Assembly: GCA_001999425.1 (NCBI GenBank)
Contig: MLHP01000019.1
Coordinates: 22,967-86,966 of the forward strand
DNA from: Rodentibacter genomosp. 2
Lineage (GTDB): Bacteria; Pseudomonadota; Gammaproteobacteria; Enterobacterales; Pasteurellaceae
Direction of reading: 5' to 3'
DNA: 64,000 bases
This document shows, one piece after another, positions 9,168-18,140 of the stretch (position 1 is its first letter; every line of letters starts with the position of its first letter). Under the pieces are notes generated by a model that searched no databases, had not been told where the DNA came from, and was given only the letters and a program-made list of their open reading frames with translations. Both the position numbers and the translations under genes were made by a program.

Positions 9168-9408
9168 ACAACTAATTATTGATAGTCTCGCACTGGAAGA
9201 TGTTTCTGTAGATGATATTGAAGATAATACGGTATTATTTTCTGATGAGGGTTTAGGGCTTGATTCGGTAGATGCGCTTGAATTAGGTTTGGCGGTGCAA
9301 AAAACATTTGGTTTACAGTTGGATAGCGAACAAAATCAATTACGTGAACATTTTGAAAGTGTCGCAACATTGGCACAATTTATTCGTAGTAAAAAAGGGG
9401 AAGTGTGA
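9145..9408 (+). CDS. apeE: Acyl carrier protein (ApeE-like)
   Basis: An 87-residue carrier with the phosphopantetheine site GLGLDSVDALELG, Ser about 41. It is one of two adjacent carriers in the aryl polyene operon and probably holds the starter or growing polyene chain. Of three close ATGs (9136, 9139, 9145), the last lies at correct spacing from AAGGA and gives a standard N terminus. The gene overlaps the acyltransferase by 23 bases and shares GTGA with the next carrier gene. Confidence 0.85.
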   Translation: MTLEQQLKQLIIDSLALEDVSVDDIEDNTVLFSDEGLGLDSVDALELGLAVQKTFGLQLDSEQNQLREHFESVATLAQFIRSKKGEV

Positions 9409-9659
9409 TTGTGACTGAACAAGAAATCAGAGATTTACTCAGCGAAGCGCTTCAATCGCTGTTTGAAATTGAACCGGAGCGAATTAAACCGGAAACCAAT
9501 CTTTACGAAGAATTGGAGATTGATAGCATTGATGCTATTGACTTGATTGATCATATCAAACGAAAAACGGGACATAAATTACAGGCGGAAGATTTTCGCA
9601 ATGTGCGTACCGTAGATGATGTGGTGCAAGCAGTGTTAAAACAACAAAATTCTGTGTAA
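9405..9659 (+). CDS. apeF: Acyl carrier protein (ApeF-like)
   Basis: An 84-residue carrier with ELEIDSIDAIDLID, phosphopantetheine Ser about 41. It starts at GTG 9405, overlapping the previous stop by four bases (GTGA); GTG 9411 would give a start nearer to other carriers. It ends in TAATG with the following ligase. Two consecutive carriers at this place are typical of aryl polyene clusters. Which carrier takes the aryl starter cannot be told from sequence. Confidence 0.85.
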   Translation: MIVTEQEIRDLLSEALQSLFEIEPERIKPETNLYEELEIDSIDAIDLIDHIKRKTGHKLQAEDFRNVRTVDDVVQAVLKQQNSV

Positions 9660-11311
9660 TGTTAGCCTATCTACCTTCCGATCTCGTTGCTAATCAACCG
9701 GCTTGGACTTATGCGGATTTTGAGCAACGAGCCTTTCAAATTTCTGCGGAGCTCAGCACCCGCCAATTTCATTCTATTGCTGTTTGGATGGAAGATGGTG
9801 CTAAGTTGGCTTGCCTATTACTTGGCGCATGGCATGCTAATGTTCGTGTATTATTTCCATCTAATTTTACCGAAGAAAGTATTCAATGGGTCAATCAATA
9901 CGCTCAATGTTGGATTACCGATCGCGAAGTGGAATTAGAGAACGCCTTTCAATTTGATGAATTTGCGTCACTCCCTTTTCAAAAAACTACGCACAATCGA
10001 CCGCTCTTTGATTTCAACAATCAAACCGAAATTTGGTTAAAAACCTCAGGTAGTACGGGGGAGGCAAAAACCATTGTTAAAACCGCACAGCAAATGTGGC
10101 TTGGTGCGAATGTGCTTGCACAAACCTTACCTTTTGCGAATGGCAATGCCACAACGGTGATTAGCACCGTGAGTATCCAGCATATTTACGGTTTAACCGT
10201 ACATATTATGATGGCATTGGTCAAGGGTTGGCGGATTGGACGTATTCAACAGTTTTATCCGGAATGTATTTTTGTACAAGCGAAGCAATGCAAATCGGCT
10301 GTGGTGGTGAGTAGTCCGTCAATGTTAGCAAGTATGGAATGGCGACAAGCTAAATTGCCACAAAGTGTGATTGGTATTATTTCGTCGGGCGGCATGTTGG
10401 CGGAAGATTTATCGCAAACTATCCGCCATTATGTTCCGCTTGTTGAAATTTACGGCAGTACCGAGACAGGGCCAATCGCTATCCGTGAAGATATCGGCTT
10501 ATGGCAATCTTTACCTGAAAGTCAATTAGGCACCAATGAGCAAGGGGAATTATGGATTGAGGGAAGTTGGCTTTCCCAACGAGAACAAACCGCTGATGTC
10601 GTAAAATTTGAAAATGATGGTTTTCTCTTACTGGGGCGTTCTGATCGTATTGTAAAAATTGGTGATAAACGTATTTCTTTGATTAGCGTAGAAAATACAT
10701 TAACTCAGCACAACTGGGTAAGTGATTGCTATATTGCGAAACATCCGGAACAAAAACGCTTAGCGTCTTGGGTCGAATTGAACCGAGAGGGCGTTGCATT
10801 TTTACGTGAAAAAGGTCATCGGGCATTGGTTCAGGTTTTAAAAACATATCTTAAATATTCTCAGGAAGAGGCTGCAATTCCACGTTTTTGGCGTTTTACC
10901 GATGCTTTGCTTCGTAATACTCAATCAAAAATAAACAAACAGCAATTTAACCGCACTTTCTTGGAGGATTGTAAGGAACCTATTTGGCTGGAAGAAAAAC
11001 GTGAAGGCAATACATTTCAAGCTATGGGTAAAGTACCGTTAGATTTGGTTTACTTAAAAGATCATTTTGCTGAATTTCCACTTGTACCCGGGGTAGTAGA
11101 ATTACAATGGGTCTTTGAGCAAATGATAAAATTGGTGCCGCAGCACTACACTTGTTCACACATTGATAAATTAAAGTTCCAAAAATTTCTTTGCCCGGCA
11201 GATCAATTTATATTAAACCTCAAATGGGATGAAGCCAAAGGCAAGGTCGTTTTCCAACTCACTACTGAAAATGAGGTATGCTGTAGTGGCGTGGCAATGC
11301 TGGTAAACTAG
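9659..11311 (+). CDS. apeH: Aryl-ACP ligase fused to a hotdog dehydratase (ApeH-ApeI fusion)
   Basis: A 550-residue two-domain protein. Residues 1 to ~440 are an ANL adenylating enzyme: P-loop TSGSTGEAK (about 125), YGSTETGP (about 265), hinge LLGRSDRIVKIGDKRIS and C-terminal lysine region SQSKI-type (NTQSKINKQQF). Residues ~445-550 form an ApeI-like hotdog fold with HFAEFPLVPGVVELQ, the FabZ-type catalytic region. The ligase should activate an aryl acid such as 4-hydroxybenzoate or 4-coumarate onto an ACP; the dehydratase domain should pair with ApeP. In other aryl polyene clusters these are separate proteins. TAATG coupling to the preceding ACP gene. A ligase-only paralogue lies 550 bases downstream. 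Confidence 0.85.
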   Translation: MLAYLPSDLVANQPAWTYADFEQRAFQISAELSTRQFHSIAVWMEDGAKLACLLLGAWHANVRVLFPSNFTEESIQWVNQYAQCWITDREVELENAFQFDEFASLPFQKTTHNRPLFDFNNQTEIWLKTSGSTGEAKTIVKTAQQMWLGANVLAQTLPFANGNATTVISTVSIQHIYGLTVHIMMALVKGWRIGRIQQFYPECIFVQAKQCKSAVVVSSPSMLASMEWRQAKLPQSVIGIISSGGMLAEDLSQTIRHYVPLVEIYGSTETGPIAIREDIGLWQSLPESQLGTNEQGELWIEGSWLSQREQTADVVKFENDGFLLLGRSDRIVKIGDKRISLISVENTLTQHNWVSDCYIAKHPEQKRLASWVELNREGVAFLREKGHRALVQVLKTYLKYSQEEAAIPRFWRFTDALLRNTQSKINKQQFNRTFLEDCKEPIWLEEKREGNTFQAMGKVPLDLVYLKDHFAEFPLVPGVVELQWVFEQMIKLVPQHYTCSHIDKLKFQKFLCPADQFILNLKWDEAKGKVVFQLTTENEVCCSGVAMLVN

Positions 11312-11320
11312 GTGGTTTTG

Positions 11321-11866
11321 ATGAAAGCCATTGTCAATTTAGTTTTATTTTTTGCTAGTCTTGCTTATCCGATTTATTGGTTATGGGGTGAAAATCTGCA
11401 GGTTTTGGCTTTGCTGCCTTTTATTATCGGCTTTTTTTGGGGATTAAAAGGGATTTATGAACAAGCCTTTATGCGGTATTTCTCGTGGGGTATTGCTGGA
11501 TTACTGATGATTGTCGGTATCACCCGTACCAACGAGATGATGTATGGTTATCCCATTATGATAAACGGCTTGATGTTGGTTATTTTCGGTGCGAGTTTAT
11601 GGCAAAAACAAACAATCATTGAACGTTTTGCCCGTATGCAAACCCCGAACCTAAGCGCATATGGTGTGCGTTATACCCGTAAAGTTACCCAGATTTGGTG
11701 CGGCTTTTTTATCTTCAATATTGTTGTCTCAGGTATTACGATTTATTTCAATTTACTTGATTATTGGGCATTATATAACGGTTTCATTTCGTATTTTTTA
11801 ATGGGCATATTGATGGCGGGAGAATGGATTGTCCGTCAATATATGAAGAAACATTATGAAAAATAA
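11321..11866 (+). CDS. apeG: ApeG-like integral membrane protein (COG4648 type)
   Basis: A 181-residue protein with about six hydrophobic helices and the conserved PNLSAYGVRYTRKVTQIWCGF segment carrying charged and aromatic residues. This family occurs in aryl polyene operons beside the acyl-CoA ligase; biochemical role unknown. ATG 11321 follows AGGTGG at proper spacing. It lies between the two ligase copies and overlaps the second by 11 bases. Confidence 0.8.
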   Translation: MKAIVNLVLFFASLAYPIYWLWGENLQVLALLPFIIGFFWGLKGIYEQAFMRYFSWGIAGLLMIVGITRTNEMMYGYPIMINGLMLVIFGASLWQKQTIIERFARMQTPNLSAYGVRYTRKVTQIWCGFFIFNIVVSGITIYFNLLDYWALYNGFISYFLMGILMAGEWIVRQYMKKHYEK

Positions 11867-13163
11867 TTTTACTCCTAACACATTAATTGCATTAAACCCA
11901 GAGTGGAAATGGCAAGATTTTGCCGAACGTTCACAACAAATTACCGCACAACTCAAACAAGATAATGTACATTCGGTGGCATTTTGGTTTGATGATGCTG
12001 CCAGTTTTGCTTGTGCTATGTTGGCTTGTTTTAATGCCAATGTTCGAATTTTACTTCCCCCTAATTTATTACCGGAAAACCAGCAGTGGATCGCCGAGCA
12101 TAGTGATTTTTTATTTGATGACAAACGGTTTGAAACTTACGGGATTTTGCAGAAAGTTCGCGAAAATCGACCGCTCTTTGATGAAAAAAATCAAACGGAA
12201 ATTTGGTTAAAGACTTCAGGGAGCAGTGGCGAACCCAAAATCCTATGTAAAACGGCACAGCAAATGTGGATTGAATCACAAGCGATTGTCTCTTCCATTC
12301 CATTTAACACGCCGGATTTTCATATTGTTTCAAGTGTTTCCGCACAGCATCATTATGGATTGTCTTATCGCATTATGTTGCCGTTAGCGATGGGCTGGAC
12401 AATAGGTCGCCAACAGTTGCCTTATCCTGAATATATGATAGCGGATAGTCTATATGCCAAAAAATGTCTTTGGATCAGCAGCCCCGCTTTATTAAACCAC
12501 TTAAATATGGCTGACTCACGTTTTGCAGACTTTAACCTTGGCGGCATCATTTCAGCAGGCGGCGTATTGCCTGTTCACATAGGCAATGCTTTACGGGAAA
12601 AACTCAACACAACCGTAGTGGAATGTTATGGTAGCACGGAAACCGGGGCGATTGCGTTTCGGGCTGACGACGGGCTTTGGAGCCCAACCCCACTTACTCA
12701 AGTAGGATTGAATGAACAAGGTGCATTGTGGGTGGATTCCCAATGGCTTAATCAGTGGGAACAAACAGCTGATGCGGCAGAATTTTACGGCGAACAATTT
12801 AAACTACTGGGGCGGATTGATCGTGTTGTTAAGTTTGGAGATAAGCGAATTTCACTCGTCAATATCGAGCAGCATTTACTACAACAACCTTTGGTCGCAG
12901 ATTGCTACATTGCCCCACACCCGAAGAAAGCACGCCCTGCCGCCTGGGTAGCCTTAACGGAGGAGGGGATTCATGCGTATCATCAACAAGGGAGAACAGC
13001 ATTGATTGAACAACTTCGTCATTTTCTAATGCAATCGCAAGAAATGGCGGGTATTCCTCGGTTTTGGCGTTTCACTCAACAGCTGCCACGCAATAGTCAA
13101 TCTAAAATCAGTCGTGTGGATTTTAACCAGGTTTTTCTCACCGGACAGGACGATAACTTGTAA
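11856..13163 (+). CDS. apeH: Second aryl-ACP ligase (ApeH-like, stand-alone)
   Basis: A 435-residue ANL-superfamily ligase, clearly a paralogue of the ligase half of the fusion: both have NRPLFD..NQTEIWLKTSGS, the P-loop TSGSSGEPK (about 115), YGSTETG (about 255), GRIDRVVKFGDKRISL and a C-terminal NSQSKI lysine. The length equals normal ApeH and the gene precedes the glycosyltransferase/acyltransferase genes as ApeH does elsewhere. The pair presumably arose by tandem duplication, one copy having captured the dehydratase. It could activate a different aryl acid. TAATG coupling to the next gene. Confidence 0.85.
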   Translation: MKNNFTPNTLIALNPEWKWQDFAERSQQITAQLKQDNVHSVAFWFDDAASFACAMLACFNANVRILLPPNLLPENQQWIAEHSDFLFDDKRFETYGILQKVRENRPLFDEKNQTEIWLKTSGSSGEPKILCKTAQQMWIESQAIVSSIPFNTPDFHIVSSVSAQHHYGLSYRIMLPLAMGWTIGRQQLPYPEYMIADSLYAKKCLWISSPALLNHLNMADSRFADFNLGGIISAGGVLPVHIGNALREKLNTTVVECYGSTETGAIAFRADDGLWSPTPLTQVGLNEQGALWVDSQWLNQWEQTADAAEFYGEQFKLLGRIDRVVKFGDKRISLVNIEQHLLQQPLVADCYIAPHPKKARPAAWVALTEEGIHAYHQQGRTALIEQLRHFLMQSQEMAGIPRFWRFTQQLPRNSQSKISRVDFNQVFLTGQDDNL

Positions 13164-13885
13164 TGTATAAGGTAATAGCAGTAATCCCTCACTACAATCA
13201 CTCAGGCACAATTTGCAATGTAGTTCAACAGTTTTTAGACCTCGGCTTACCTGTATTGGTCGTGGATGATGGTTCGACGCTCGAACATCAAGCAACCTTA
13301 CAAGCCTTGCAAAACCAACAAGATGTTTCTGTTTATTTTCGTTCACAAAATGGCGGGAAAGGGGCGGCAATGAAAAGCGGTTTCAAGCGTGCCGTAAAAA
13401 TGGGATTTGATTATGTCGTCCAAGTTGATGCCGATGGGCAGCATAATCTTGCAGATGTAAAAATAATGCTGGAAAAAATGCAAAAAAATCCAACCGCACT
13501 TATTTGTGGACGCCCGATTTACAGCGATGATGCGCCCAAATCCCGCCTTTACGGACGTAAAATTACGAATTTTTGGAATGTCATTCATACCCACTCTTTT
13601 GATATTAAAGACGGGATGTGTGGTTTTCGCCTTTACCCGCTCAAGACTTTGCAAAATTTACTAAAAAATGAACCGATTGGAGATAGAATGGATTTCGATA
13701 TTGAAATTCTGATTAAAGCTCATTGGTATCAAATCCCACTTATTTGGGTGGATACGCCGGTGCGTTATGAGCAGGGCGGCGTATCACATTTTCGGGCGTG
13801 GGCAGATAATTGGCTGATTAGCAAAATGCATACCAAACTTTTCTTTGGTATGTTAGCCCGTTGGTTTACAGGAAAACCTTTATGA
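13163..13885 (+). CDS. GT2 family glycosyltransferase (N-terminal half of ApeJ equivalent)
   Basis: A 240-residue protein with IPHYNHSGTI at the N terminus, VVDDGS nucleotide-binding motif, QVDADGQHN (DxD) and MCGFRLYPL, all typical of GT-A family 2 transferases of the dolichyl-phosphate mannose synthase type. In E. coli-type clusters, from memory, this domain is fused to an acyltransferase in ApeJ; here the two are separate genes overlapping at ATGA. It may glycosylate a lipid carrier or the pigment head. Cytosolic, membrane-associated. Confidence 0.8.
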   Translation: MYKVIAVIPHYNHSGTICNVVQQFLDLGLPVLVVDDGSTLEHQATLQALQNQQDVSVYFRSQNGGKGAAMKSGFKRAVKMGFDYVVQVDADGQHNLADVKIMLEKMQKNPTALICGRPIYSDDAPKSRLYGRKITNFWNVIHTHSFDIKDGMCGFRLYPLKTLQNLLKNEPIGDRMDFDIEILIKAHWYQIPLIWVDTPVRYEQGGVSHFRAWADNWLISKMHTKLFFGMLARWFTGKPL

Positions 13886-14820
13886 GTGCGCAACACTCGC
13901 AGCACTGGGCTAGGCAGCAGGAGCGAGGTAATCATTTTGTCTTAAATCTTACCCGCTTAATTGTGCAGTATTTACCGCTATTTGCTATTCGTATCGTGAC
14001 CTTTTTTGTGGTGTGTTATTTCTTTGCCACAGCAAAAAACGCCCGTAAAAATATCCGCACTTACCAATATAATCTTAGCCGGAGTTATCCAAAGGTAAAA
14101 CTCCCTACATTCTCAGTTTTTCGACAATTTTTAGCCTTTGGTGAATCGATTACCGATCGCTTTGCGGTATGGCAGCATAAAATGACTTATAAGGATTTAA
14201 CTGTTGATGATGAGGATAACCTTTATCAAGATATTCGTGAAAGCCGATTGCATCGCGGACAATTACTCGTTTGTTCCCATTTCGGTAACATTGAAGTGTG
14301 CCGTTCTTTAGCTGACGATGGACATCACCCAAATTTTCGCTTGAATGTATTAGTACATAGTCGCCACGCAGAAGCCTTTAATCGAGCGTTGGTGAAAGCG
14401 GGAGCAAGTGAGTTATCACTGATTCAAGTGGAGGATTTGGATGCTGCAAAAATGTTAGAGTTGCACAAACGTTTGGAAGATGGCGAGTGGATTGCTATTG
14501 CGGCAGATCGTATTCCGGTGCGGGGCGATAAAATGGCAAAAATTAATTTTCTCGGGCAAGAAGCCGACTTTCCGCAAGGGGCATGGTTCTTAGCCTCACT
14601 GTTAAAAGCCCCGATTAACACCGTCTTTTGTTTAAAAGAACAAGGGCGTTACCGTTTGAAATTACGCCGTTTTTGCCCGCAAATTACGGGGCGTGGAAAA
14701 GTGCGAGAAGAAAACATTCGCCAAGCTATGCAACAATATGCCGATTGCCTTGCCAAAGAATGTGAAGCCAACCCGCTTCTTTGGTTTAATTTTTACGATT
14801 TCTGGAAAAAATCCGAATGA
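13882..14820 (+). CDS. LPLAT-type acyltransferase (C-terminal half of ApeJ equivalent)
   Basis: A 312-residue protein of the HtrB/LpxL-like acyltransferase family: N-terminal HWARQQERG, a hydrophobic segment (about residues 30-55), CSHFGNIEV (HX4-type catalytic region), and IAADRIPVRGDK near residue 210. Aryl polyene acids are membrane-anchored lipids, and this enzyme probably attaches an acyl chain or the polyene acid to the anchor. The start overlaps the glycosyltransferase stop as ATGA; the end overlaps the thioesterase gene the same way. Confidence 0.8.
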   Translation: MSAQHSQHWARQQERGNHFVLNLTRLIVQYLPLFAIRIVTFFVVCYFFATAKNARKNIRTYQYNLSRSYPKVKLPTFSVFRQFLAFGESITDRFAVWQHKMTYKDLTVDDEDNLYQDIRESRLHRGQLLVCSHFGNIEVCRSLADDGHHPNFRLNVLVHSRHAEAFNRALVKAGASELSLIQVEDLDAAKMLELHKRLEDGEWIAIAADRIPVRGDKMAKINFLGQEADFPQGAWFLASLLKAPINTVFCLKEQGRYRLKLRRFCPQITGRGKVREENIRQAMQQYADCLAKECEANPLLWFNFYDFWKKSE

Positions 14821-15260
14821 AAAAACACATTTTCTGCCACCACACTTCTGAATACGACATTCAATTTTTCGATGTGGATTCGATGGATATTATGTGGCAC
14901 GGACATTACGTCAAATATTTAGAAATGGCCCGTTGTGCATTCTTGGAAGAAATTCATTACACCTACGATGTGATGAAAAAGCAAGGTTACGCTTGGCCGA
15001 TTGTGCAGTTGAACGTGAAATATGTTCGTCCTGCCTTATTTCGCCAAAAAATCCGTATTGAGCTGAACCTAGTTGAATATGAGAGCAGTCTTCGCATTGA
15101 TTATGTCATCCGCGATGCCCTTTCAGGAAAAAAACTCACCACTGCGAGTACCACTCAAGTAGCAGTGGAAATCGCAAGCGGAGAAATGCAATTCCAAACG
15201 CCGATCTGTTGGCGAAGTGCGGTTGAAAATCACCCGAGTTTTAAAGTGGAGCAAAGATGA
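14817..15260 (+). CDS. apeK: ApeK-like 4HBT hotdog thioesterase
   Basis: A 147-residue single hotdog domain with FFDVDSMDIMWHGHYVKYLE, where the Asp and the WHGHY stretch match the 4-hydroxybenzoyl-CoA/YbgC thioesterase active site. It is expected to release aryl or polyenoyl chains from ACP, or to proofread stalled intermediates. Coupled by ATGA overlap to both the acyltransferase before it and the LolA-like gene after it. Confidence 0.82.
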   Translation: MKKHIFCHHTSEYDIQFFDVDSMDIMWHGHYVKYLEMARCAFLEEIHYTYDVMKKQGYAWPIVQLNVKYVRPALFRQKIRIELNLVEYESSLRIDYVIRDALSGKKLTTASTTQVAVEIASGEMQFQTPICWRSAVENHPSFKVEQR

Positions 15261-15844
15261 TGAAGAAAATCATTTTTCTCTTGGGATTATTGATTAGCAC
15301 TTGGTCGTATGGTTTTTCAGAGCAAGATTTAATCAGTCAGCTGCAAAAACCACAAAGTGTACAAGGCGATTTTGTGCAAGAACGCCATCTTAAAGCTCTC
15401 AGTCGCCCGATTATAACTGAAGGGGAATTTACGCTTGTGGCAAATAAAGGGTTGTTATGGCAAATGGAAAAACCCTTCCCCATCCAACTTCGAGTGACCG
15501 AAAAGGGCATTATGCAGTGGAACGGTAAGCAATGGATCAATAATGGCAAATTAGGGCAAGCAGAGCAAATCCGACTTTTTTTAGGCTTACTTTCGGGGGA
15601 TGTGAATGGGTTGAAGACGCAGTTTAAACTGGCATTAAGCGGTACGACAAAGCAGTGGAAAGCTACACTAACGCCAGATTCCCTATTGATGAAACAGATT
15701 TTTAATCAAATCATTATTCAAGGTGATGAAGTAGTGAAAATGATTCAGCTTGATGAAACTCAGGGCGATAGAACTGACATCACGTTTAAAAATAATCGAA
15801 TTAATCAGCCTTTGGCAGATTTTGTGCGTCAGGCATTAGAATAA
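15257..15844 (+). CDS. apeL: ApeL-like outer-membrane lipoprotein carrier (LolA-fold)
   Basis: A 195-residue secreted protein with a clear signal peptide (MMKKIIFLLGLLISTWSYG) and LolA-like beta sequence (VQGDFVQERHLKALSRPI; LLWQMEKPFPI). LolA-fold periplasmic proteins shield lipid chains; in aryl polyene clusters they pair with the MMPL exporter that follows and probably carry the pigment across the periplasm. The MMPL gene starts 12 bases later. Confidence 0.83.
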   Translation: MMKKIIFLLGLLISTWSYGFSEQDLISQLQKPQSVQGDFVQERHLKALSRPIITEGEFTLVANKGLLWQMEKPFPIQLRVTEKGIMQWNGKQWINNGKLGQAEQIRLFLGLLSGDVNGLKTQFKLALSGTTKQWKATLTPDSLLMKQIFNQIIIQGDEVVKMIQLDETQGDRTDITFKNNRINQPLADFVRQALE

Positions 15845-15856
15845 TTTGCAAATTTA

Positions 15857-18124
15857 ATGAAAAAATCAACCGCTCTTTCTGTTCTTTCAACTTTTTTGTT
15901 ATTTGCTGTTTGTGGCTTGTTTACCTTTCTCGTTTGTCAAGGAAACTGGCTGCAAACAGATCTGCGAACCTTGTTGCCTGAAGAGCAAAGTTGGCAGCCC
16001 ATTCAAATTCAAGCCGATCAAAAACAAGAAACCCGTTTTAACCAACAGCTAATTGCAATGGTTGGTCATCAAGATGCAGAGCAAGCCTTTCAGTTAGCGA
16101 CAGAGATTGTCCGACAATGGCAAGCAAGTGATCTATTTTCACAAATTAATGACAACATCCAACCCGATTTACCCGCTTTACAACAAGAACTCAATTTATT
16201 GAAGTTTGCCACCTTGCCAGCCCCAGTACGTAAGCAGTTGGTTGAACAACCTGAAACTTATTTTCAGCATTACGCCGAGCAGATCCTAAACCCATTCGAG
16301 AAAGCAAATTTATTGCCATTAGAACAAGATTGGCTGGGCTTTGGGCGCTTTGTGTTTAACTCGTCAGCTATTGCAATGCAGTGGAATATGGATAACGGTA
16401 TGCTTTACACCGAGCAAGATGGCATGACTTGGGTGCTATTGCGTGGCGAATTGGCTCAAGCTGAAACAATAAAACCTGTCCACGCCTTATTAGATGTGGT
16501 GGGCGAAAATCGCCTCTTAGCAGAAGCAAAACAAGCCACATTTTTAGTAACCGGTGCAGCCCTATTTGCGGCAGATAGCAAACAAAAAGCAGAAACCGAA
16601 AGCAGCGTTATGAGTGTATTAGGCATTTCTTTAACACTGATGTTATTGCTATTTGTATTCCGAACATGGCTGATTGTATGGTTATTTTTACCGATCTTAG
16701 TCGGTATGCTAAGTGGGTTATGCGGGGTGATTTTAGGTTTTGGTCAGGTGCATATTCTCACTATTGTAATTGGTACGAGCCTTGTGGGCGTACTCATTGA
16801 TTTCCCATTGCACTGGCTTGCCTCTTCCTTGTTTGCGTCGAATTGGCAAGGGACGCAGGCAATGCGTTCGCTACGTTTTACCTTTTTGATGAGTTTACTG
16901 ATTACCTTTGTAGGTTATGCATTGCTTGGTTTTACCCATTTACCGATTTTAAAACAAACGGCATTATTTTCGATGGTGGCATTAGTCGGGGCGGTTTTAA
17001 CGACAATATTTATCTTGCCAAACTTATTCCGGCATTGGCAGGTAGCTTGCCCTTCATTATTTTTGAGCAAAGTGCGGTCAATTTTAGATCGATTTTTTAC
17101 CCAGCCTTTCCATAAAATTACCGTGTTGATTTTGGCGCTTTTTACCGCCGCAGGCATTTACCAAACTCAATGGCAAGACGATATTCGTCAATGGGTTGCT
17201 TTACCGGATGAGATGTTGAAGGAAGCCCAACAAATTGCTCAATTAACGGGGGTTAACTTAAGTAGCCAATACTTGTTAGTGATCGCCCCCGATGATGAAA
17301 AACTGTTGCAAAAAGAGAGTGAACTTACAGAACAGTTACTCCAGAAAGGCATTGCATTTCAAGCTGTTTCGCAATGGCTAATGCCAAAAGCACAGCAACA
17401 AGCATGGGGAGAAAGACTAAGTCAATTACCACCGAAAAGTTATGCGGTTATGGAACAAATTGGGGTGTCGGTTAGTGAGATCCGACAAGCCATTCACCAG
17501 TTAAAAACAACTAAAACGGTATCTTTAAACGAAGCGTTACAAACACAGATAGGGCAAGGCTGGCAAGAATTTTATTTAGGCAAGCTGGAAGATAATCAGG
17601 TAGCAAGTCTTGTTCGGGTAAACTTGCAAGCGGGTCAATCAGCCGAACAATTTGCTAATGGCAAAGATATTTTTTGGCAAGACAAACGCGCTCACTTAAA
17701 TGCATCTTTTGAACATACCCGCAATCAAGCAGCATGGTTGAAGCTGCTTTCTTTTGTTTTGGCTGGCATTTTATTGTGGCGGTTTTGGGGGATAAAACGT
17801 GGTGTGATGATGTTGTTGCCACCACTACTTGCCATTGTAATGACGATTGCTATTTTCGGTTGGCTCGGTTTGCCAATAGGATTGTTTTCTCTATTCGGTC
17901 TGTTGCTTGTTTCCGCCATTGGTGTGGATTACACCGCCTATATGCAAACTGCTCAAGAACCTTTATCTAATAAGCGGATTGCGATATTATTAGCCGCACT
18001 TACTACATTAATTTCTTTTATGTTATTGGGGATTAGTTCTACCCCTGCGGTGGCGATATTTGGGTTAAGCGTCAGTATCGGCGTATTGTTTAGCGTAGCA
18101 ATCACATTTAAATTATTTCGTTAA
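15857..18124 (+). CDS. apeM: ApeM-like MMPL/RND-type exporter
   Basis: A 755-residue protein with one N-terminal membrane segment, a periplasmic domain (about 30-240), five or more helices (about 250-390), a second periplasmic domain and a terminal helix bundle, as in RND/MMPL lipid exporters of about 770 residues. The first helix bundle includes GTSLVGVLIDFPLHW and the second SAIGVDYTAYM, equivalent positions of the proton-relay aspartates. Its predicted job is to pull the aryl polyene lipid from the inner membrane toward the LolA-like carrier. Uptake sequence inside at about 17070. Confidence 0.85.
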   Translation: MKKSTALSVLSTFLLFAVCGLFTFLVCQGNWLQTDLRTLLPEEQSWQPIQIQADQKQETRFNQQLIAMVGHQDAEQAFQLATEIVRQWQASDLFSQINDNIQPDLPALQQELNLLKFATLPAPVRKQLVEQPETYFQHYAEQILNPFEKANLLPLEQDWLGFGRFVFNSSAIAMQWNMDNGMLYTEQDGMTWVLLRGELAQAETIKPVHALLDVVGENRLLAEAKQATFLVTGAALFAADSKQKAETESSVMSVLGISLTLMLLLFVFRTWLIVWLFLPILVGMLSGLCGVILGFGQVHILTIVIGTSLVGVLIDFPLHWLASSLFASNWQGTQAMRSLRFTFLMSLLITFVGYALLGFTHLPILKQTALFSMVALVGAVLTTIFILPNLFRHWQVACPSLFLSKVRSILDRFFTQPFHKITVLILALFTAAGIYQTQWQDDIRQWVALPDEMLKEAQQIAQLTGVNLSSQYLLVIAPDDEKLLQKESELTEQLLQKGIAFQAVSQWLMPKAQQQAWGERLSQLPPKSYAVMEQIGVSVSEIRQAIHQLKTTKTVSLNEALQTQIGQGWQEFYLGKLEDNQVASLVRVNLQAGQSAEQFANGKDIFWQDKRAHLNASFEHTRNQAAWLKLLSFVLAGILLWRFWGIKRGVMMLLPPLLAIVMTIAIFGWLGLPIGLFSLFGLLLVSAIGVDYTAYMQTAQEPLSNKRIAILLAALTTLISFMLLGISSTPAVAIFGLSVSIGVLFSVAITFKLFR

Positions 18125-18140
18125 ATTTGGAGAATTATCT

